In this document: positions 8,487 to 17,016 of the stretch, in pieces
Numbering within the stretch: the stretch's first letter is position 1
How the letters are laid out: the number at the start of each line of letters is the position of its first letter
Assembly (NCBI GenBank): GCA_016839785.1
Contig: JAEOTQ010000140.1
Location: 1-35,705 of the forward strand
DNA: 35,705 bases
Reading direction: 5' to 3'
Source of the DNA: Candidatus Hodarchaeota archaeon
GTDB taxonomy: Archaea; Asgardarchaeota; Heimdallarchaeia; Hodarchaeales; Hodarchaeaceae
Translations under genes and position numbers: made by a program
Notes under the pieces: generated by a model
Database searches by the model: none
What the model was told of the DNA's origin: nothing
Seen by the model: only the letters and a program-made list of their open reading frames with translations

Positions 8487-8669
8487 TAAATGAATTTTCC
8501 AAGACTATTTGTTCTCGTTAATAATGTGTACTCTTTCTTTTCAATTTAAAGTCAACATAATTTTCACTCAGTAAGCGTCCCCCTCTCATAGATAATCAAA
8601 ATACTAAAATACTAAGAATTTAGATTCACACAGTAATCTCGAATAATAGACTTTTCTGGAAGAGAAATC

Positions 8670-9188
8670 ATGAGTTTTCTTCGTAGACGTAAATCAAAGG
8701 TAAAGAGTATCCGAAGTGATTCAAAGCTAGATTTTCAGAGAGGAATGGATGCTAGTAGGGAAGATCGTGAGAAAATTGGAGAAACCAGTACTCTACCTCG
8801 TGAACGCCCTAAATTAACACTGAAGGAAAAAATTACACGTCTTGAAGAGAGACTAAATACTGCAGAGACGAGAAGTAGTCCTCCCCAGCATATATCGGTG
8901 ATAAGGAATCTTGCTAAGGGTTACATGAAGCTTGGAGTTAAAGAAGATGCTGCTTATTATGTAAAAGCAGAGAATCTGTATAAACAATTTTCAGTATTAT
9001 ACCCATTACACATGGAGAAGATTGACTGGATTGCTTGGATTGAGGCAAGCGCCAAAGCTAGATTAATTCGTGAAGCAAGAAATCTTTTAGCAGAAGCTCG
9101 GCTACTTTTCCCAGGTGATGATGATCTAGATACAGTCGAGACGAATGTTCTTCATATAGATCATACAAAACTTGACGAAAGCGCCTAA
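8670..9188 (+). CDS. Small TPR-like helical protein of unknown function
   Basis: This 172-residue soluble protein has a very basic N-terminus (FLRRRKSKVKS) and a charged, probably disordered stretch to about residue 50. A short coiled-coil-like helix follows (LKEKITRLEERLNTAE). Helical pairs from about 75 to 155 resemble tetratricopeptide repeats, for example VIRNLAKGYMKLGVKEDAAY and SAKARLIREARNLLAEARL. TPR proteins act as scaffolds. There is no signal peptide. It stands alone after the ABC operon and convergent to an MFS gene, so context gives little. The repeat assignment is tentative. Confidence 0.7.
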   Translation: MSFLRRRKSKVKSIRSDSKLDFQRGMDASREDREKIGETSTLPRERPKLTLKEKITRLEERLNTAETRSSPPQHISVIRNLAKGYMKLGVKEDAAYYVKAENLYKQFSVLYPLHMEKIDWIAWIEASAKARLIREARNLLAEARLLFPGDDDLDTVETNVLHIDHTKLDESA

Positions 9189-9221
9189 TATTTGCTTATT
9201 TTGCAGATTCTTATTCTAATT

Positions 9222-10430
9222 TTAAGTCAATAAGGAGTTCTGTTCTATTTTCTCCTTGAAGAACAGAAGACCAGCCATAATACCCAGAAATGAAATTATA
9301 CCCGCAAGGAGGAAGTTATATCTAATAATTCCTGTATAATCTGCTATATATGCGCTAATTAATGTTCCTAATGCTTGACCACCAAAAGTAAAGGCCGAAT
9401 ATAATCCCATAGCTAATCCTCTCATCTCTGTGAATGTGTTCTCAGATATGACAACTGGTGCAACAACAAAAAATGTACTATAGGCTGGAATACAATATAA
9501 GGCTATTACAATGAAAGGATTATTGGCAAAGACAAAAGTAAGAGTAGGTAATACAAAATAAATCGTTAAACCAATTAGGATAACGCATTTTTTAGGAAAA
9601 CCTGCAGTTAATAGTTTCCCTACAATGACAGACACGCCCATCCCGATTATTGTAGCAATTGAATTTGCTACTGCAGCCAGGTTTACTGGTTGATTAAGCT
9701 CGGAATCAATAAAAATCGTGAAAAAACTGGAATAAAGAGCGACGGATGTTTGTGTGATAAGAACTAACAGTAGAAGGATTCCGATAGGCTTCAAGCTTTC
9801 AATAGAAGATATAGAACTTACATTTATTTTCTTTAGTATAGATTCATTTGAACTATTCTTTGCTGATATTTTTTTTTCGGAATCTAGTAAGAATACACCA
9901 CAAAGAGCAATAATCGAAAATATGGCAGCTGTTAAAAACAGAGGTTGAAAATCTTGACTTTCACTATTTAATAATAACGATGCGAGCACGCTACCTAAGA
10001 AAAAACCAAGACTTGCCCACATTGTAAGCCTACCAAAAACATTACCTTGCTTAGATTGGTTTGATGATTCAGTGGTGACTGATATGTATCGGTTATAAGC
10101 TGGACTAAAGGCGGATATTAATACATTGAATCCAATATAAGCAAGAAAAAAAACCCAAGGGGTAGAGATGTTATAGTATACAATGAACGATGTCGCCTGC
10201 ATGAAAAGGGCAAAAGATATCAGGTTTTTTGAACCGATAATATCACTTAGACGACCGAAAAAGGCTGTAGAAAATATAAAAGCGATATAAGGAATGCTAA
10301 TAATAAAACCTGCCCCTAAAAAATCTCCTCCAGATATATTATAAAAATACCAGCTGATAAACGGGGTACTAAGAGCAACAGGGAAATGATAGAGAAGATA
10401 CACAATTTCAGACTTATTAATGAGACCCAT
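9222..10430 (-). CDS. MFS transporter (12 membrane segments)
   Basis: This 402-residue protein is hydrophobic throughout with the layout of a major facilitator: six helices, a charged central loop (SEKKISAKNSSNESILKKIN, about 183-202), then six more. The loop after helix 2 carries a degenerate motif A (GRLSDIIGSKNL, about 58-69). Members move small solutes or drugs using ion gradients. There is no substrate clue and no linked metabolic gene. It starts at ATG 10430 and is divergent from the short reading frame and zinc-ribbon gene. It ends 33 bases from the convergent TPR-like gene; the gap between is T-rich without a hairpin. Confidence 0.88.
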   Translation of the reverse strand: MGLINKSEIVYLLYHFPVALSTPFISWYFYNISGGDFLGAGFIISIPYIAFIFSTAFFGRLSDIIGSKNLISFALFMQATSFIVYYNISTPWVFFLAYIGFNVLISAFSPAYNRYISVTTESSNQSKQGNVFGRLTMWASLGFFLGSVLASLLLNSESQDFQPLFLTAAIFSIIALCGVFLLDSEKKISAKNSSNESILKKINVSSISSIESLKPIGILLLLVLITQTSVALYSSFFTIFIDSELNQPVNLAAVANSIATIIGMGVSVIVGKLLTAGFPKKCVILIGLTIYFVLPTLTFVFANNPFIVIALYCIPAYSTFFVVAPVVISENTFTEMRGLAMGLYSAFTFGGQALGTLISAYIADYTGIIRYNFLLAGIISFLGIMAGLLFFKEKIEQNSLLT

Positions 10431-10482
10431 TCTAGAAAAACCAAGCTATTTTGCTAATTAACACTCTGTAGAAGGAGGAAAA

Positions 10483-10584
10483 ATGAAAGTTTTTATGTCC
10501 GCTTATTTATTGTCCATATCATCATCCCCAATAGTAATAATACTCCCCTCTACTCTCCTAGTTCCCCATTCAGATAGCTTATAA
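10483..10584 (+). CDS. Candidate small hydrophobic peptide (33 residues)
   Basis: An ATG follows a near-perfect Shine-Dalgarno sequence (GAAGGAGGAAAAATG, 10471-10485) and opens a 33-codon frame ending in TAA. The peptide begins MKVFMSAYLLS, has a hydrophobic centre (IVIILPSTLLV) and would be membrane-seeking. It lies in the 206-base gap between the MFS gene (minus) and the zinc-ribbon gene (plus, 52 bases downstream), so it could be a small protein or a leader peptide. The strong ribosome site is the only positive evidence. Chance is possible. Confidence 0.35.
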   Translation: MKVFMSAYLLSISSSPIVIILPSTLLVPHSDSL

Positions 10585-10636
10585 AGAAGATTTCAAGTAC
10601 GTAAATCGAAGCCTTTGAGAAAGAAGTTGTAAAATC

Positions 10637-10966
10637 ATGGTTTATTGTGAAACTTGTGGAAATGAAAATACTGAGAATGCCAAATTTTGCAAGAGTTGTG
10701 GTGCTAAAATGGGTGCAACTGCTACTGGAACCCAACCAGCTCAATATTCAAGTCCTGTACAATCTATAGGTTTTGGAGAGCGACGTACTGGCGAAAATCT
10801 TGTTTTAAGATGCACTCTATGCGGTGGCCAGGATTTTGCTAAGGATAAAGGGAGATTAGATTCTAAGTGGGGTTTTACAAGCTTTAAAGTTGTAATGATG
10901 AGCTGTCGACACTGTGGACATATAGAGCTCTTCAATCGAGGTAGAAGCATTTTCGATTTTGATTAA
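10637..10966 (+). CDS. Double zinc-ribbon protein
   Basis: This 109-residue protein has two zinc-binding knuckle pairs. The N-terminal ribbon, C4-x2-C7 with C18-x2-C21, is the common CxxCG...CxxCG type found at the front of many archaeal proteins. A Ser/Thr/Gln-rich linker follows (about 26-44). A second ribbon, C59-x2-C62 with C90-x2-C93, resembles the nucleic-acid-binding Zn-ribbon family whose members contain a CRxCGxxEL-like end. A role in binding nucleic acid or a partner protein is a family-level guess. A hairpin and T-rich tract follow the stop. Confidence 0.8.
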   Translation: MVYCETCGNENTENAKFCKSCGAKMGATATGTQPAQYSSPVQSIGFGERRTGENLVLRCTLCGGQDFAKDKGRLDSKWGFTSFKVVMMSCRHCGHIELFNRGRSIFDFD

Positions 10967-10969
10967 GGT

Positions 10970-11006
10970 AATTACTCCATCTTTTTTCGTGAGTAATTCT
11001 CTTTTT
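10970..11006. terminator. Hairpin plus T-tract between convergent genes
   Basis: AATTACTC (10970-10977) pairs perfectly with GAGTAATT (10991-10998) around a 13-base loop that itself contains six T residues, followed by CTCTTTTTCT. It begins four bases after the stop of the zinc-ribbon gene and matches a transcription end. Confidence 0.55.
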
Positions 11007-11133
11007 CTACTTATTCTGAACGACAAAGAGTATAAGATCTAGTTAATTTTCTTTTTTCCTGAAGCCTATGTTCGAAGTGAAATTCTTAGGACGAGGTGGA
11101 TATGGCTGTGTTTCCTCGGCACGAAGTTAAGGA

Positions 11134-12099
11134 TTATTTCCAAGTTTTACGAAAAATTCTATCAAAGTTACCTCCCATGATTTTTTCAATTTCCTTTTTG
11201 CTAAATCCTTCTTTTTCTAGTAATGGAACTAAATCTTTCATTTTCCTTGCATCCTCTAATCCTAGTGGAGTTGTTCCAATGCCGTCAAAATCAGAGCCAA
11301 GGCCAACATGTTCTGTACCGATTAGATCTGTTATATATTTGATATGCTTGATTACATCATCTATCGAAACTTTTTCAGGAGTTGTCGATAGAAATTTCGG
11401 ATAAAAATTCACTCCAACAACTCCATCTGCTGAAGCAATCATTTCTAATTGGTCATCAGTCAAATTTCTAGATACTGGACATATAGAGTGGGCATTAGAG
11501 TGAGAATCAATGAAAGGGCCTTCTGCATATTGCATGACATCCATATATCCCTCGTAATTTAAATGGGCTACATCAATTAACATCCCTAGCTTATCCATCT
11601 CCTCTAATAGTTGAATCCCATCTTTAGATAATCCCCTACCAGTTTTTTTCTCCGTAAAGCTGACTCCTTCTCCGAATAAGTTCTGTCTACTCCAAGTAAT
11701 CCCTATGTTCCTTACACCCAATTCATAGATTGACGGTAATATTTTTAGGTTCCTTTCTAGAGCTATAGCTCCTTCTATACTTAGAACCATTCCCGTAGTG
11801 AATTCTTTATTCTGAGAAACGTAATCAAGATCATTAGCTGATTTAACTAACGTGAAATTTTCATCTAAGGCCTTTTCTTTCGCTATTTGGATCATCTCAA
11901 GGGTAACTTCTAGTCCAATTTTTTCAAGCTTTGGAGGTACAAACATCGCAAAAACCTGAACATTGACCTTACCTTCTTCTAGAAACGCTTTTGTTATGTG
12001 CATTGGATCTTTCTCTTGCGATGAAAATCTCATAAGTGATCCGAAGTATAACTTCAATAGTGTATCTGCATGTGCATCAATTACTAAATTTTCTGTCAT
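11134..12099 (-). CDS. Membrane dipeptidase (peptidase family M19, renal dipeptidase-like)
   Basis: This 321-residue metallo-dipeptidase of the amidohydrolase superfamily hydrolyses dipeptides, often those containing a D-residue. The zinc-site residues are in place: H10-A-D12 near the start, E109 in LSIEG, H179 in DVAH and H200 in DSHSN. The conserved SRNLTD (210-215) and GLGSDFDG (266-273) motifs are also present. There is no signal peptide or lipobox, so it is probably cytoplasmic despite the family name. ATG lies four bases after the stop of nucS on the same strand, so the two are almost certainly co-transcribed, though no functional link is known. Confidence 0.93.
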   Translation of the reverse strand: MTENLVIDAHADTLLKLYFGSLMRFSSQEKDPMHITKAFLEEGKVNVQVFAMFVPPKLEKIGLEVTLEMIQIAKEKALDENFTLVKSANDLDYVSQNKEFTTGMVLSIEGAIALERNLKILPSIYELGVRNIGITWSRQNLFGEGVSFTEKKTGRGLSKDGIQLLEEMDKLGMLIDVAHLNYEGYMDVMQYAEGPFIDSHSNAHSICPVSRNLTDDQLEMIASADGVVGVNFYPKFLSTTPEKVSIDDVIKHIKYITDLIGTEHVGLGSDFDGIGTTPLGLEDARKMKDLVPLLEKEGFSKKEIEKIMGGNFDRIFRKTWK

Positions 12100-12103
12100 A
12101 TTT

Positions 12104-12889
12104 TCACTTCAAAAAATCATCTAACTGTTTTGTCTTAATAATATTCGAAGGACGCTTTACTGTAGGAAAAATCTCTTGCCAGGGTATACTTTGTGAATCC
12201 AGATTATGGGTTTTTAGATAGGTGAAAACTCTTTTTGGAATATGATTGGCTACAAGTAGACCACGAACAGATTCCCCTTTGTTCTGAAAGAATTCAATAT
12301 ATCGATGCAATTGATAGGCATCTGTTAGTGTAGCGGCTTGTTTCTTCACTTCAATAACGATATAATTTCCATCGGAATCTTGTGCAAATAAATCAATAAA
12401 CCCAAAGGCGATTTCCTTTTCACGCTCAATAATCTTGAGATTAGGTTCGATGAGGTCAGGATGAAGGACTAATTGATCAACGAAGTCCTTCTCATCACCA
12501 AAGGTCTGACCTCCTTTGGGTAATTTTTCCCTAATATGGAAGAAAGCTGCAAACGCAATATCGTAGAAAGTTATAAAGAATGATTCATCAGTTTTTGGTC
12601 GATAAGATTCCATAACAAGAATATTTTTTTCTACGTTGTGTTTGAAAACAATCTTTCCCGCTTTAGCTTTTTGCCACTGAACAGGACGTGTTCCAGTAAC
12701 ATTATGTAACAGAATACTCCCATCTTTCTTGATCATAAGAACACGTTCGCCTTTTTCGAGGGTGGACTTAATACGACCATCAAAAATAGAGTCACAAAAA
12801 CCCACTAGAAGAATAGTATCTTTGTCAATATGAGAAGGGAGGATCTCAACAAGCTTGGATAAATCATTTGGAAGTATATCCAATATCAA
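12104..12889 (-). CDS. nucS: Endonuclease NucS/EndoMS
   Basis: This 261-residue protein has the two-domain architecture of NucS: an N-terminal DNA-binding beta domain and a C-terminal RecB-like nuclease. Active-site residues are visible as D166 in GFIDLFA, E180 and K182 in IVIEVKK, and the following QAATLTDAYQLHRYIEFF helix. NucS cuts branched or flap DNA; EndoMS members make double-strand breaks at mismatches as a MutS-independent mismatch repair route. Starts are non-ATG: TTG at 12889, or more likely TTG at 12883, which sits six bases after GAGGG. It is the first gene of a pair with the M19 dipeptidase. The C-terminus (PSNIIKTKQLDDFLK) resembles a sliding-clamp-binding tail, which is common in the family. 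Confidence 0.93.
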   Translation of the reverse strand: MILDILPNDLSKLVEILPSHIDKDTILLVGFCDSIFDGRIKSTLEKGERVLMIKKDGSILLHNVTGTRPVQWQKAKAGKIVFKHNVEKNILVMESYRPKTDESFFITFYDIAFAAFFHIREKLPKGGQTFGDEKDFVDQLVLHPDLIEPNLKIIEREKEIAFGFIDLFAQDSDGNYIVIEVKKQAATLTDAYQLHRYIEFFQNKGESVRGLLVANHIPKRVFTYLKTHNLDSQSIPWQEIFPTVKRPSNIIKTKQLDDFLK

Positions 12890-12925
12890 CCCTCGGATAA
12901 TAAATTATCTGAAATTATACCTCTT

Positions 12926-13375
12926 TTACTCTAATTCTGTAAGTGCAGCATCAAGTAGACCTTTGGAGATATTCTGTTCAACCGAACGAGCAGTCTTCAA
13001 TAAATTGATCTGATCGCTGATTTCTACAGAATATTTTTTAATTGACCTCTTAATTGACTGAATATTCGCATTAGGGGAAATTACGCCAACTAAAATACAT
13101 TCCTCGCTTATTGATTGAAGAATAAGTTTACCTTCGCTAAATTCGGAAAAAACGAATCCTAGAGGGCCTAATTGTACTTCATTTCCTTGCTGTCGCATTC
13201 CGATAAATAGTGCCATAGATAACGCGCCGATTCCTTCCAATTCCAGCTTTGACGATGAACGTGTAACATTAGCTAAGGTGAGACCAGTATAGTCGGTAAG
13301 CATAGCGTGTTGAAGTCCAGGAGTATTTTTAAGAATTTTAACGAGAATATTGTGAATACTAAGTGAAATATCCAT
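12926..13375 (-). CDS. Roadblock/LC7 domain protein
   Basis: This protein of about 149 residues shows the Roadblock/longin-like pattern: an N-terminal helix (ILVKILKNTPGLQHAML), then TDYTGLTLANV, a helix EGIGALSMALFIGMRQ, strands LGPLGFVFSEF and GKLILQSISEECILVGVI, and a C-terminal helix. Such proteins form dimers that serve as platforms for small GTPases (MglB with MglA in bacteria, Ragulator with Rag in eukaryotes) and are expanded in Asgard archaea. No GTPase gene is adjacent, but a Rab-like one lies at 24503. ATG 13375 is preferred over the in-frame GTG at 13384 because AGGTGA sits five bases before it. Confidence 0.85.
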   Translation of the reverse strand: MDISLSIHNILVKILKNTPGLQHAMLTDYTGLTLANVTRSSSKLELEGIGALSMALFIGMRQQGNEVQLGPLGFVFSEFSEGKLILQSISEECILVGVISPNANIQSIKRSIKKYSVEISDQINLLKTARSVEQNISKGLLDAALTELE

Positions 13376-13430
13376 GTGTTTCACCTGATATGATCTTTAG
13401 AAATTGAGAAGGATCGTAAGATAGTCAAAA

Positions 13431-13439
13431 TGGTTTATA
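13431..13439 (-). promoter_or_regulatory. Possible TATA box for the Roadblock gene
   Basis: On the minus strand this reads GTATAAACC, about 56 bases upstream of the ATG at 13375. The remaining gap to the divergent MFS gene (13440-13646) is AT-rich with no clear structure. Confidence 0.35.
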
Positions 13440-13646
13440 CTAGCAGATTTTACAAATTTTCTTATTAATGATTTGCAGTCCTGTACGAAACTACCAATTC
13501 TTCACCATCATCGAAGTGATAGGGAATAGCACTAAGGAAAAAATCCCAAAATTCAATGTTATCGACAAAAGATTTTTTAATGAAATCTCCTCCCACACTC
13601 AAATTAAACTTGAATTTAATATTAGAATTGTTAAATGTGATGATAA

Positions 13647-14993
13647 ATGACAGAGACAGTTGATACAAACAAAATCCCTGTATTAATAGCAGGAGTAATT
13701 GGATGGGCTCATGATGGATTTGCTTTAGTCTTGGTATCTTTACTAGCAACGACAATTGCAGAAGAATTTGCCGTTTCTAAAGTTGAACTTGGTTTTGTCT
13801 TTTCTGCCCAGTACATTATGACGGTGTTTGGGGCTGCATTTTTCGGCTTAATGGCTGATAAATTTGGAAGGAAACAAGTTCTATTGTTATCGGTCTTGTG
13901 GGACTCTGTATTCACTGCTTTGTCTGCTTTTGCTCCAACATTTTTCATTTTTGCTATCTTACGCTTAATATCTGGACTAGGCGTGTCATGGGGTATTTCT
14001 TTTTCACTTCTTTCAGAAACTTTCTCTTCCGATAAAAGAGGAAAAGCAGGAGGGTTAGTCCACGCCACCTTTGTGGTAGGTTACATTGCAGCAGTCATTG
14101 TTACACTCATTTTTGGCGATATCGCTCCAGTTGTCATCGGTCCACTCGTTCTTGAAGGATGGAGAATTTGCTTCTTATCAGCACTATTCCCAATTCCATT
14201 TTTAATATACTTAGAGTATAAATTGGACGAATCAGAAGTATGGGCCAAACAAAAAGAGTCTTTTGAGCGAGATTCTAGCGAAATTAAGATCGTTGAAGAG
14301 AAAAAAGAGACAACGGGAATATCAGATATATTCCGAAGTCAATGGGTTAAATTCATGATACTCTTAACAGTCCTCTTCTGGTTGTCAGAATTTGCCTATC
14401 ACGCATTAGCTGATTGGGCACCTACATATTTCGAATATCTGTTCATTTATGAATTACAACAGAGCGGAGGAAATGTTGATTCAGCTCAAACCCTCGCGAG
14501 GGTGTTAATGCTAGGAATAATGGTTGTTGCTGGAGTAGCTCTCTTCTTGACTGGATGGGTAAGTGACTATATAGGTCGAAAAAAGGCTTTTTGGTATAGT
14601 TGTGTGATAGGTTTAGTAGGTGTAAGTCTTTTTGCTACTTTCAATTTTGTTACCTATATTTTCCCAGTCGTAATAGTTGGATGTCTAATATTAACCTTTT
14701 CATTTGGTATGCACGGAGTATTTGGTATTTGGAGTAGCGAAGTATTTCCTACAAGATTTCGAGCAACTGCAACCTCATTTATTTTTTCTGTAGCACGAGC
14801 GTTGGCCCTTGGGGCGTTCATAATTGGTATAATCACAACTGCACTAGAACCTGATGTACCATTACTATCCGATCCTCTTGGTTATGCACAGGCATTAGCA
14901 GTAGGGATGACTTTGTGTGTTTTCGCCTATATTGCCATGTTTTTCGTTTTACGTCTTATTCCTGAAACAAAAGGTAAGGATATCTCATTTTAA
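13647..14993 (+). CDS. MFS transporter, sugar/organic-acid porter type
   Basis: This 448-residue protein has 12 predicted helices. Motif A is clear twice, once per half: GLMADKFGRK after helix 2 and GWVSDYIGRK after helix 8. The sequence ends with PETKGKD, the signature of the sugar porter and aromatic/organic-acid:H+ symporter groups, and the fourth-helix region RLISGLGVSWGI fits as well. The substrate is probably a small organic acid or sugar. It sits convergent to the ThDP enzyme/SDR/3-hydroxyacyl-CoA dehydrogenase operon, so uptake of a substrate for that operon is an attractive but unproved idea. A strong hairpin terminator follows the stop. Confidence 0.9.
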   Translation: MTETVDTNKIPVLIAGVIGWAHDGFALVLVSLLATTIAEEFAVSKVELGFVFSAQYIMTVFGAAFFGLMADKFGRKQVLLLSVLWDSVFTALSAFAPTFFIFAILRLISGLGVSWGISFSLLSETFSSDKRGKAGGLVHATFVVGYIAAVIVTLIFGDIAPVVIGPLVLEGWRICFLSALFPIPFLIYLEYKLDESEVWAKQKESFERDSSEIKIVEEKKETTGISDIFRSQWVKFMILLTVLFWLSEFAYHALADWAPTYFEYLFIYELQQSGGNVDSAQTLARVLMLGIMVVAGVALFLTGWVSDYIGRKKAFWYSCVIGLVGVSLFATFNFVTYIFPVVIVGCLILTFSFGMHGVFGIWSSEVFPTRFRATATSFIFSVARALALGAFIIGIITTALEPDVPLLSDPLGYAQALAVGMTLCVFAYIAMFFVLRLIPETKGKDISF

Positions 14994-15006
14994 AGATATT
15001 ACCAAT

Positions 15007-15048
15007 GGGAGAATCGTGTGGTTCTCCCTCTCCACTTTTATTCTTCTT
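15007..15048. terminator. Hairpin plus T-rich tract between convergent genes
   Basis: GGGAGAA (15007-15013) pairs perfectly with TTCTCCC (15022-15028) across an eight-base loop and is followed by TCTCCACTTTTATTCTTCTT. It begins 14 bases after the MFS stop and lies just before the end of the opposing dehydrogenase gene. The stem and T-tract resemble a bacterial intrinsic terminator. Confidence 0.65.
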
Positions 15049-16011
15049 TTAATCATATTGCTGCATCATCATCAGTAATTGAAATGTAGCAGCTTCTTTT
15101 TCTTTCATTGATTCAGTCATATCCTTACTAGAATAGTCATGGAAACCAGCTCCGCTTTTAACACCCAGTGTACCCTTAGCAATCATATCTTTCAAAAATT
15201 CAGGAGGTTTTGTGGATCGGTCTAATGATGGATATAGATAAGAGAGAACATTGTTTATCGTATCCAATCCCATCAAATCTACCATCTCAAATACTTTCAT
15301 TACAGGTAGGCGTAGTCCTAATCCGTATCTTACAGTTGTTTCTAAATCATCAACTTCCATGATGTCGTTATCCACTAAATACATCAGTTCTCTGAATACT
15401 GCGGCTTGTAATCGATTATGAACATATCCAGGAACATCTTTCTTTACCAACACTGGACGTTTATTAACACTTGATAGCAAGTCAGTCATTACTGATACAG
15501 TATCATCAGAGGTCTTTTCACCTTTAACTATCTCGACTAATGGCATGAGAAGTGGAGGATTCATGAAATGTGTACCAATACATCGTTCAGGATTGCGAGT
15601 GACGTTGGCAATTTGCGTTATACTTAATCCAGAAGAATTTGTTGCTAGGATGGTATCGGGAGAAACAATATCCTCAATTTTTTTGAAGAAGTTTTGCTTG
15701 AGTTCAATCTTTTCAGGAATTACTTCAATAATTAGTTGCGAATCCTTAAGAGACTCTAATTCAGTAACATAATGGATTCGGTCTCTAGCACGTTGTAAAT
15801 CGTCATTGCTAAATATTCCGACACTTTCTACCTTCACGAAATCCTGTTCCATACGTTTTTTTGCGTTTTCAATTGCTTGGTCTGAAATATCAAACAAATT
15901 AATGTGAAAATCGAATGAGGATCCAAAAATTGCTAAAACTTCTGCTATTCCTGGTCCCATAACTCCCGCGCCTATGATTCCAATATTCTTAATTGATTCT
16001 AAGTTCATCAT
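15049..16011 (-). CDS. 3-hydroxyacyl-CoA dehydrogenase
   Basis: This protein of about 320 residues has an N-terminal Rossmann domain (IGIIGAGVMGPGIA) and a helical C-terminal dimer domain (VHNRLQAAVFRELMYLVDN ... GTLGVKSGAGFHDY). Active-site landmarks are the NSSG turn, H150 in GTHFMNPP and E162 in LVEIVKG, the His-Glu pair of the family (numbered from GTG 16017). It oxidises L-3-hydroxyacyl-CoA to 3-ketoacyl-CoA with NAD+, as in beta-oxidation or butyrate metabolism. ATG 16011 or 16008 is more likely than GTG 16017, because a GGTG ribosome site overlaps the latter. It is the last gene of a three-gene minus-strand operon, 27 bases after the SDR gene. No enoyl-CoA hydratase domain is fused. 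Confidence 0.92.
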   Translation of the reverse strand: MMNLESIKNIGIIGAGVMGPGIAEVLAIFGSSFDFHINLFDISDQAIENAKKRMEQDFVKVESVGIFSNDDLQRARDRIHYVTELESLKDSQLIIEVIPEKIELKQNFFKKIEDIVSPDTILATNSSGLSITQIANVTRNPERCIGTHFMNPPLLMPLVEIVKGEKTSDDTVSVMTDLLSSVNKRPVLVKKDVPGYVHNRLQAAVFRELMYLVDNDIMEVDDLETTVRYGLGLRLPVMKVFEMVDLMGLDTINNVLSYLYPSLDRSTKPPEFLKDMIAKGTLGVKSGAGFHDYSSKDMTESMKEKEAATFQLLMMMQQYD

Positions 16012-16038
16012 GATCACCGAGGTGAATTCAAACTTGAT

Positions 16039-16998
16039 CTATATTTTATATTCATCATTTGTACGAACTTCTGCAATAAAGTCTTTAACCATTTCTTCTG
16101 GAGTATACGACGGAGTATAGCCAAGGTCGTCCAAAATTGCATTACTTTCTCCTTTCATCATTGACCAACTGCGAAGCATAAAGGTCAATTCATCATCAGG
16201 GTCATACTCGATAAGAGCATCTGGTATTTCTTGCCTTACGAAAGATGCTAGTTCTTTTGCTTCTACCCATACTCCATCGATATTGTATGTGTGCTCAGGA
16301 ATATCTTCGTGGTTGTGGAGACCTACTAAGAACTTAATCGAATCTTTAATATAAATTAGAGGAACGGCAATATCTTCCTCGACATTGCATATTGCCTTTT
16401 CTCCCTGAGCGGGATATTGGATGATATTATTTGCAAAGATTGTCATCCCTTTTCCCGTCCTACCTGGGCCAATAAGTGCTGGGAAACGGATTGATGTAAA
16501 TTTCACTCCCTTTCTACGATGATAAAACGAACCTAATACTTCTGAACATACCTTTCCTACGCCATACATTGTCCATGGGTCGCGATATGAATGTTCTGTG
16601 ACTGGTAGTTCTACTTCTGGACCATAAATAGCTCCAGAGCTAGAATAAATGACTTGTGGGATATTAAACAGACGTGCGCATTCTAAGATGTTAAAAGTTC
16701 CTTGAATGTTAACATTGAAGGCATTAGTCAATTCAGATTCAGTCAATGGAGGCATTAAACTGCCAAAATGATAAATTGTTGCTATTTCATCAAATTTTTC
16801 AAATTGAGAGTTAACTTCAGCCCAATTTGAGACATCCCCCTTGATAATAATCACTCGGGGGTTATCTTTGATAGATGCGATTCTCTTCTCATTAATGATA
16901 AAATCATAGAGAATTACTTCTTCGGATGTTGAGTTAATTAATTCTTTCGCTAGAAATGAACCAATAAATCCAGTACCGCCAGTAACCATTATTACCAT
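16039..16998 (-). CDS. NAD-dependent epimerase/dehydratase family protein (extended SDR)
   Basis: This 319-residue extended short-chain dehydrogenase/reductase has the nucleotide-binding motif GGTGFIG (7-13), an acidic residue after strand 2 (YDF), GDV (54-56), SSSG (119-122) and catalytic Y145-x3-K149 in MYGVGKVCSE. Members use NAD(P) on nucleotide sugars, on 2-amino-3-ketobutyrate precursors (threonine dehydrogenase type) or on other hydroxy compounds. No sugar genes are near. It sits between a ThDP enzyme and a hydroxyacyl-CoA dehydrogenase with gaps of only 18 and 27 bases, so a catabolic dehydrogenase or epimerase role is plausible. GGAG lies eight bases before the ATG. Confidence 0.88.
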   Translation of the reverse strand: MVIMVTGGTGFIGSFLAKELINSTSEEVILYDFIINEKRIASIKDNPRVIIIKGDVSNWAEVNSQFEKFDEIATIYHFGSLMPPLTESELTNAFNVNIQGTFNILECARLFNIPQVIYSSSGAIYGPEVELPVTEHSYRDPWTMYGVGKVCSEVLGSFYHRRKGVKFTSIRFPALIGPGRTGKGMTIFANNIIQYPAQGEKAICNVEEDIAVPLIYIKDSIKFLVGLHNHEDIPEHTYNIDGVWVEAKELASFVRQEIPDALIEYDPDDELTFMLRSWSMMKGESNAILDDLGYTPSYTPEEMVKDFIAEVRTNDEYKI

Positions 16999-17016
16999 TT
17001 AGGTTTCTCCAAGAAA

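Noticed and set aside
8600-8620. Direct repeat AAATACTAAAATACTAAG before the TPR-like gene
   Set aside because: Two short AT-rich copies only; no further units and no sign of a CRISPR or regulatory array.
13468-13650. 60-codon frame upstream of the MFS gene, overlapping its ATG (ATGA)
   Set aside because: No ribosome site, no recognisable domain and ordinary AT-rich intergenic composition; the overlap is probably chance in an AT-rich gap.
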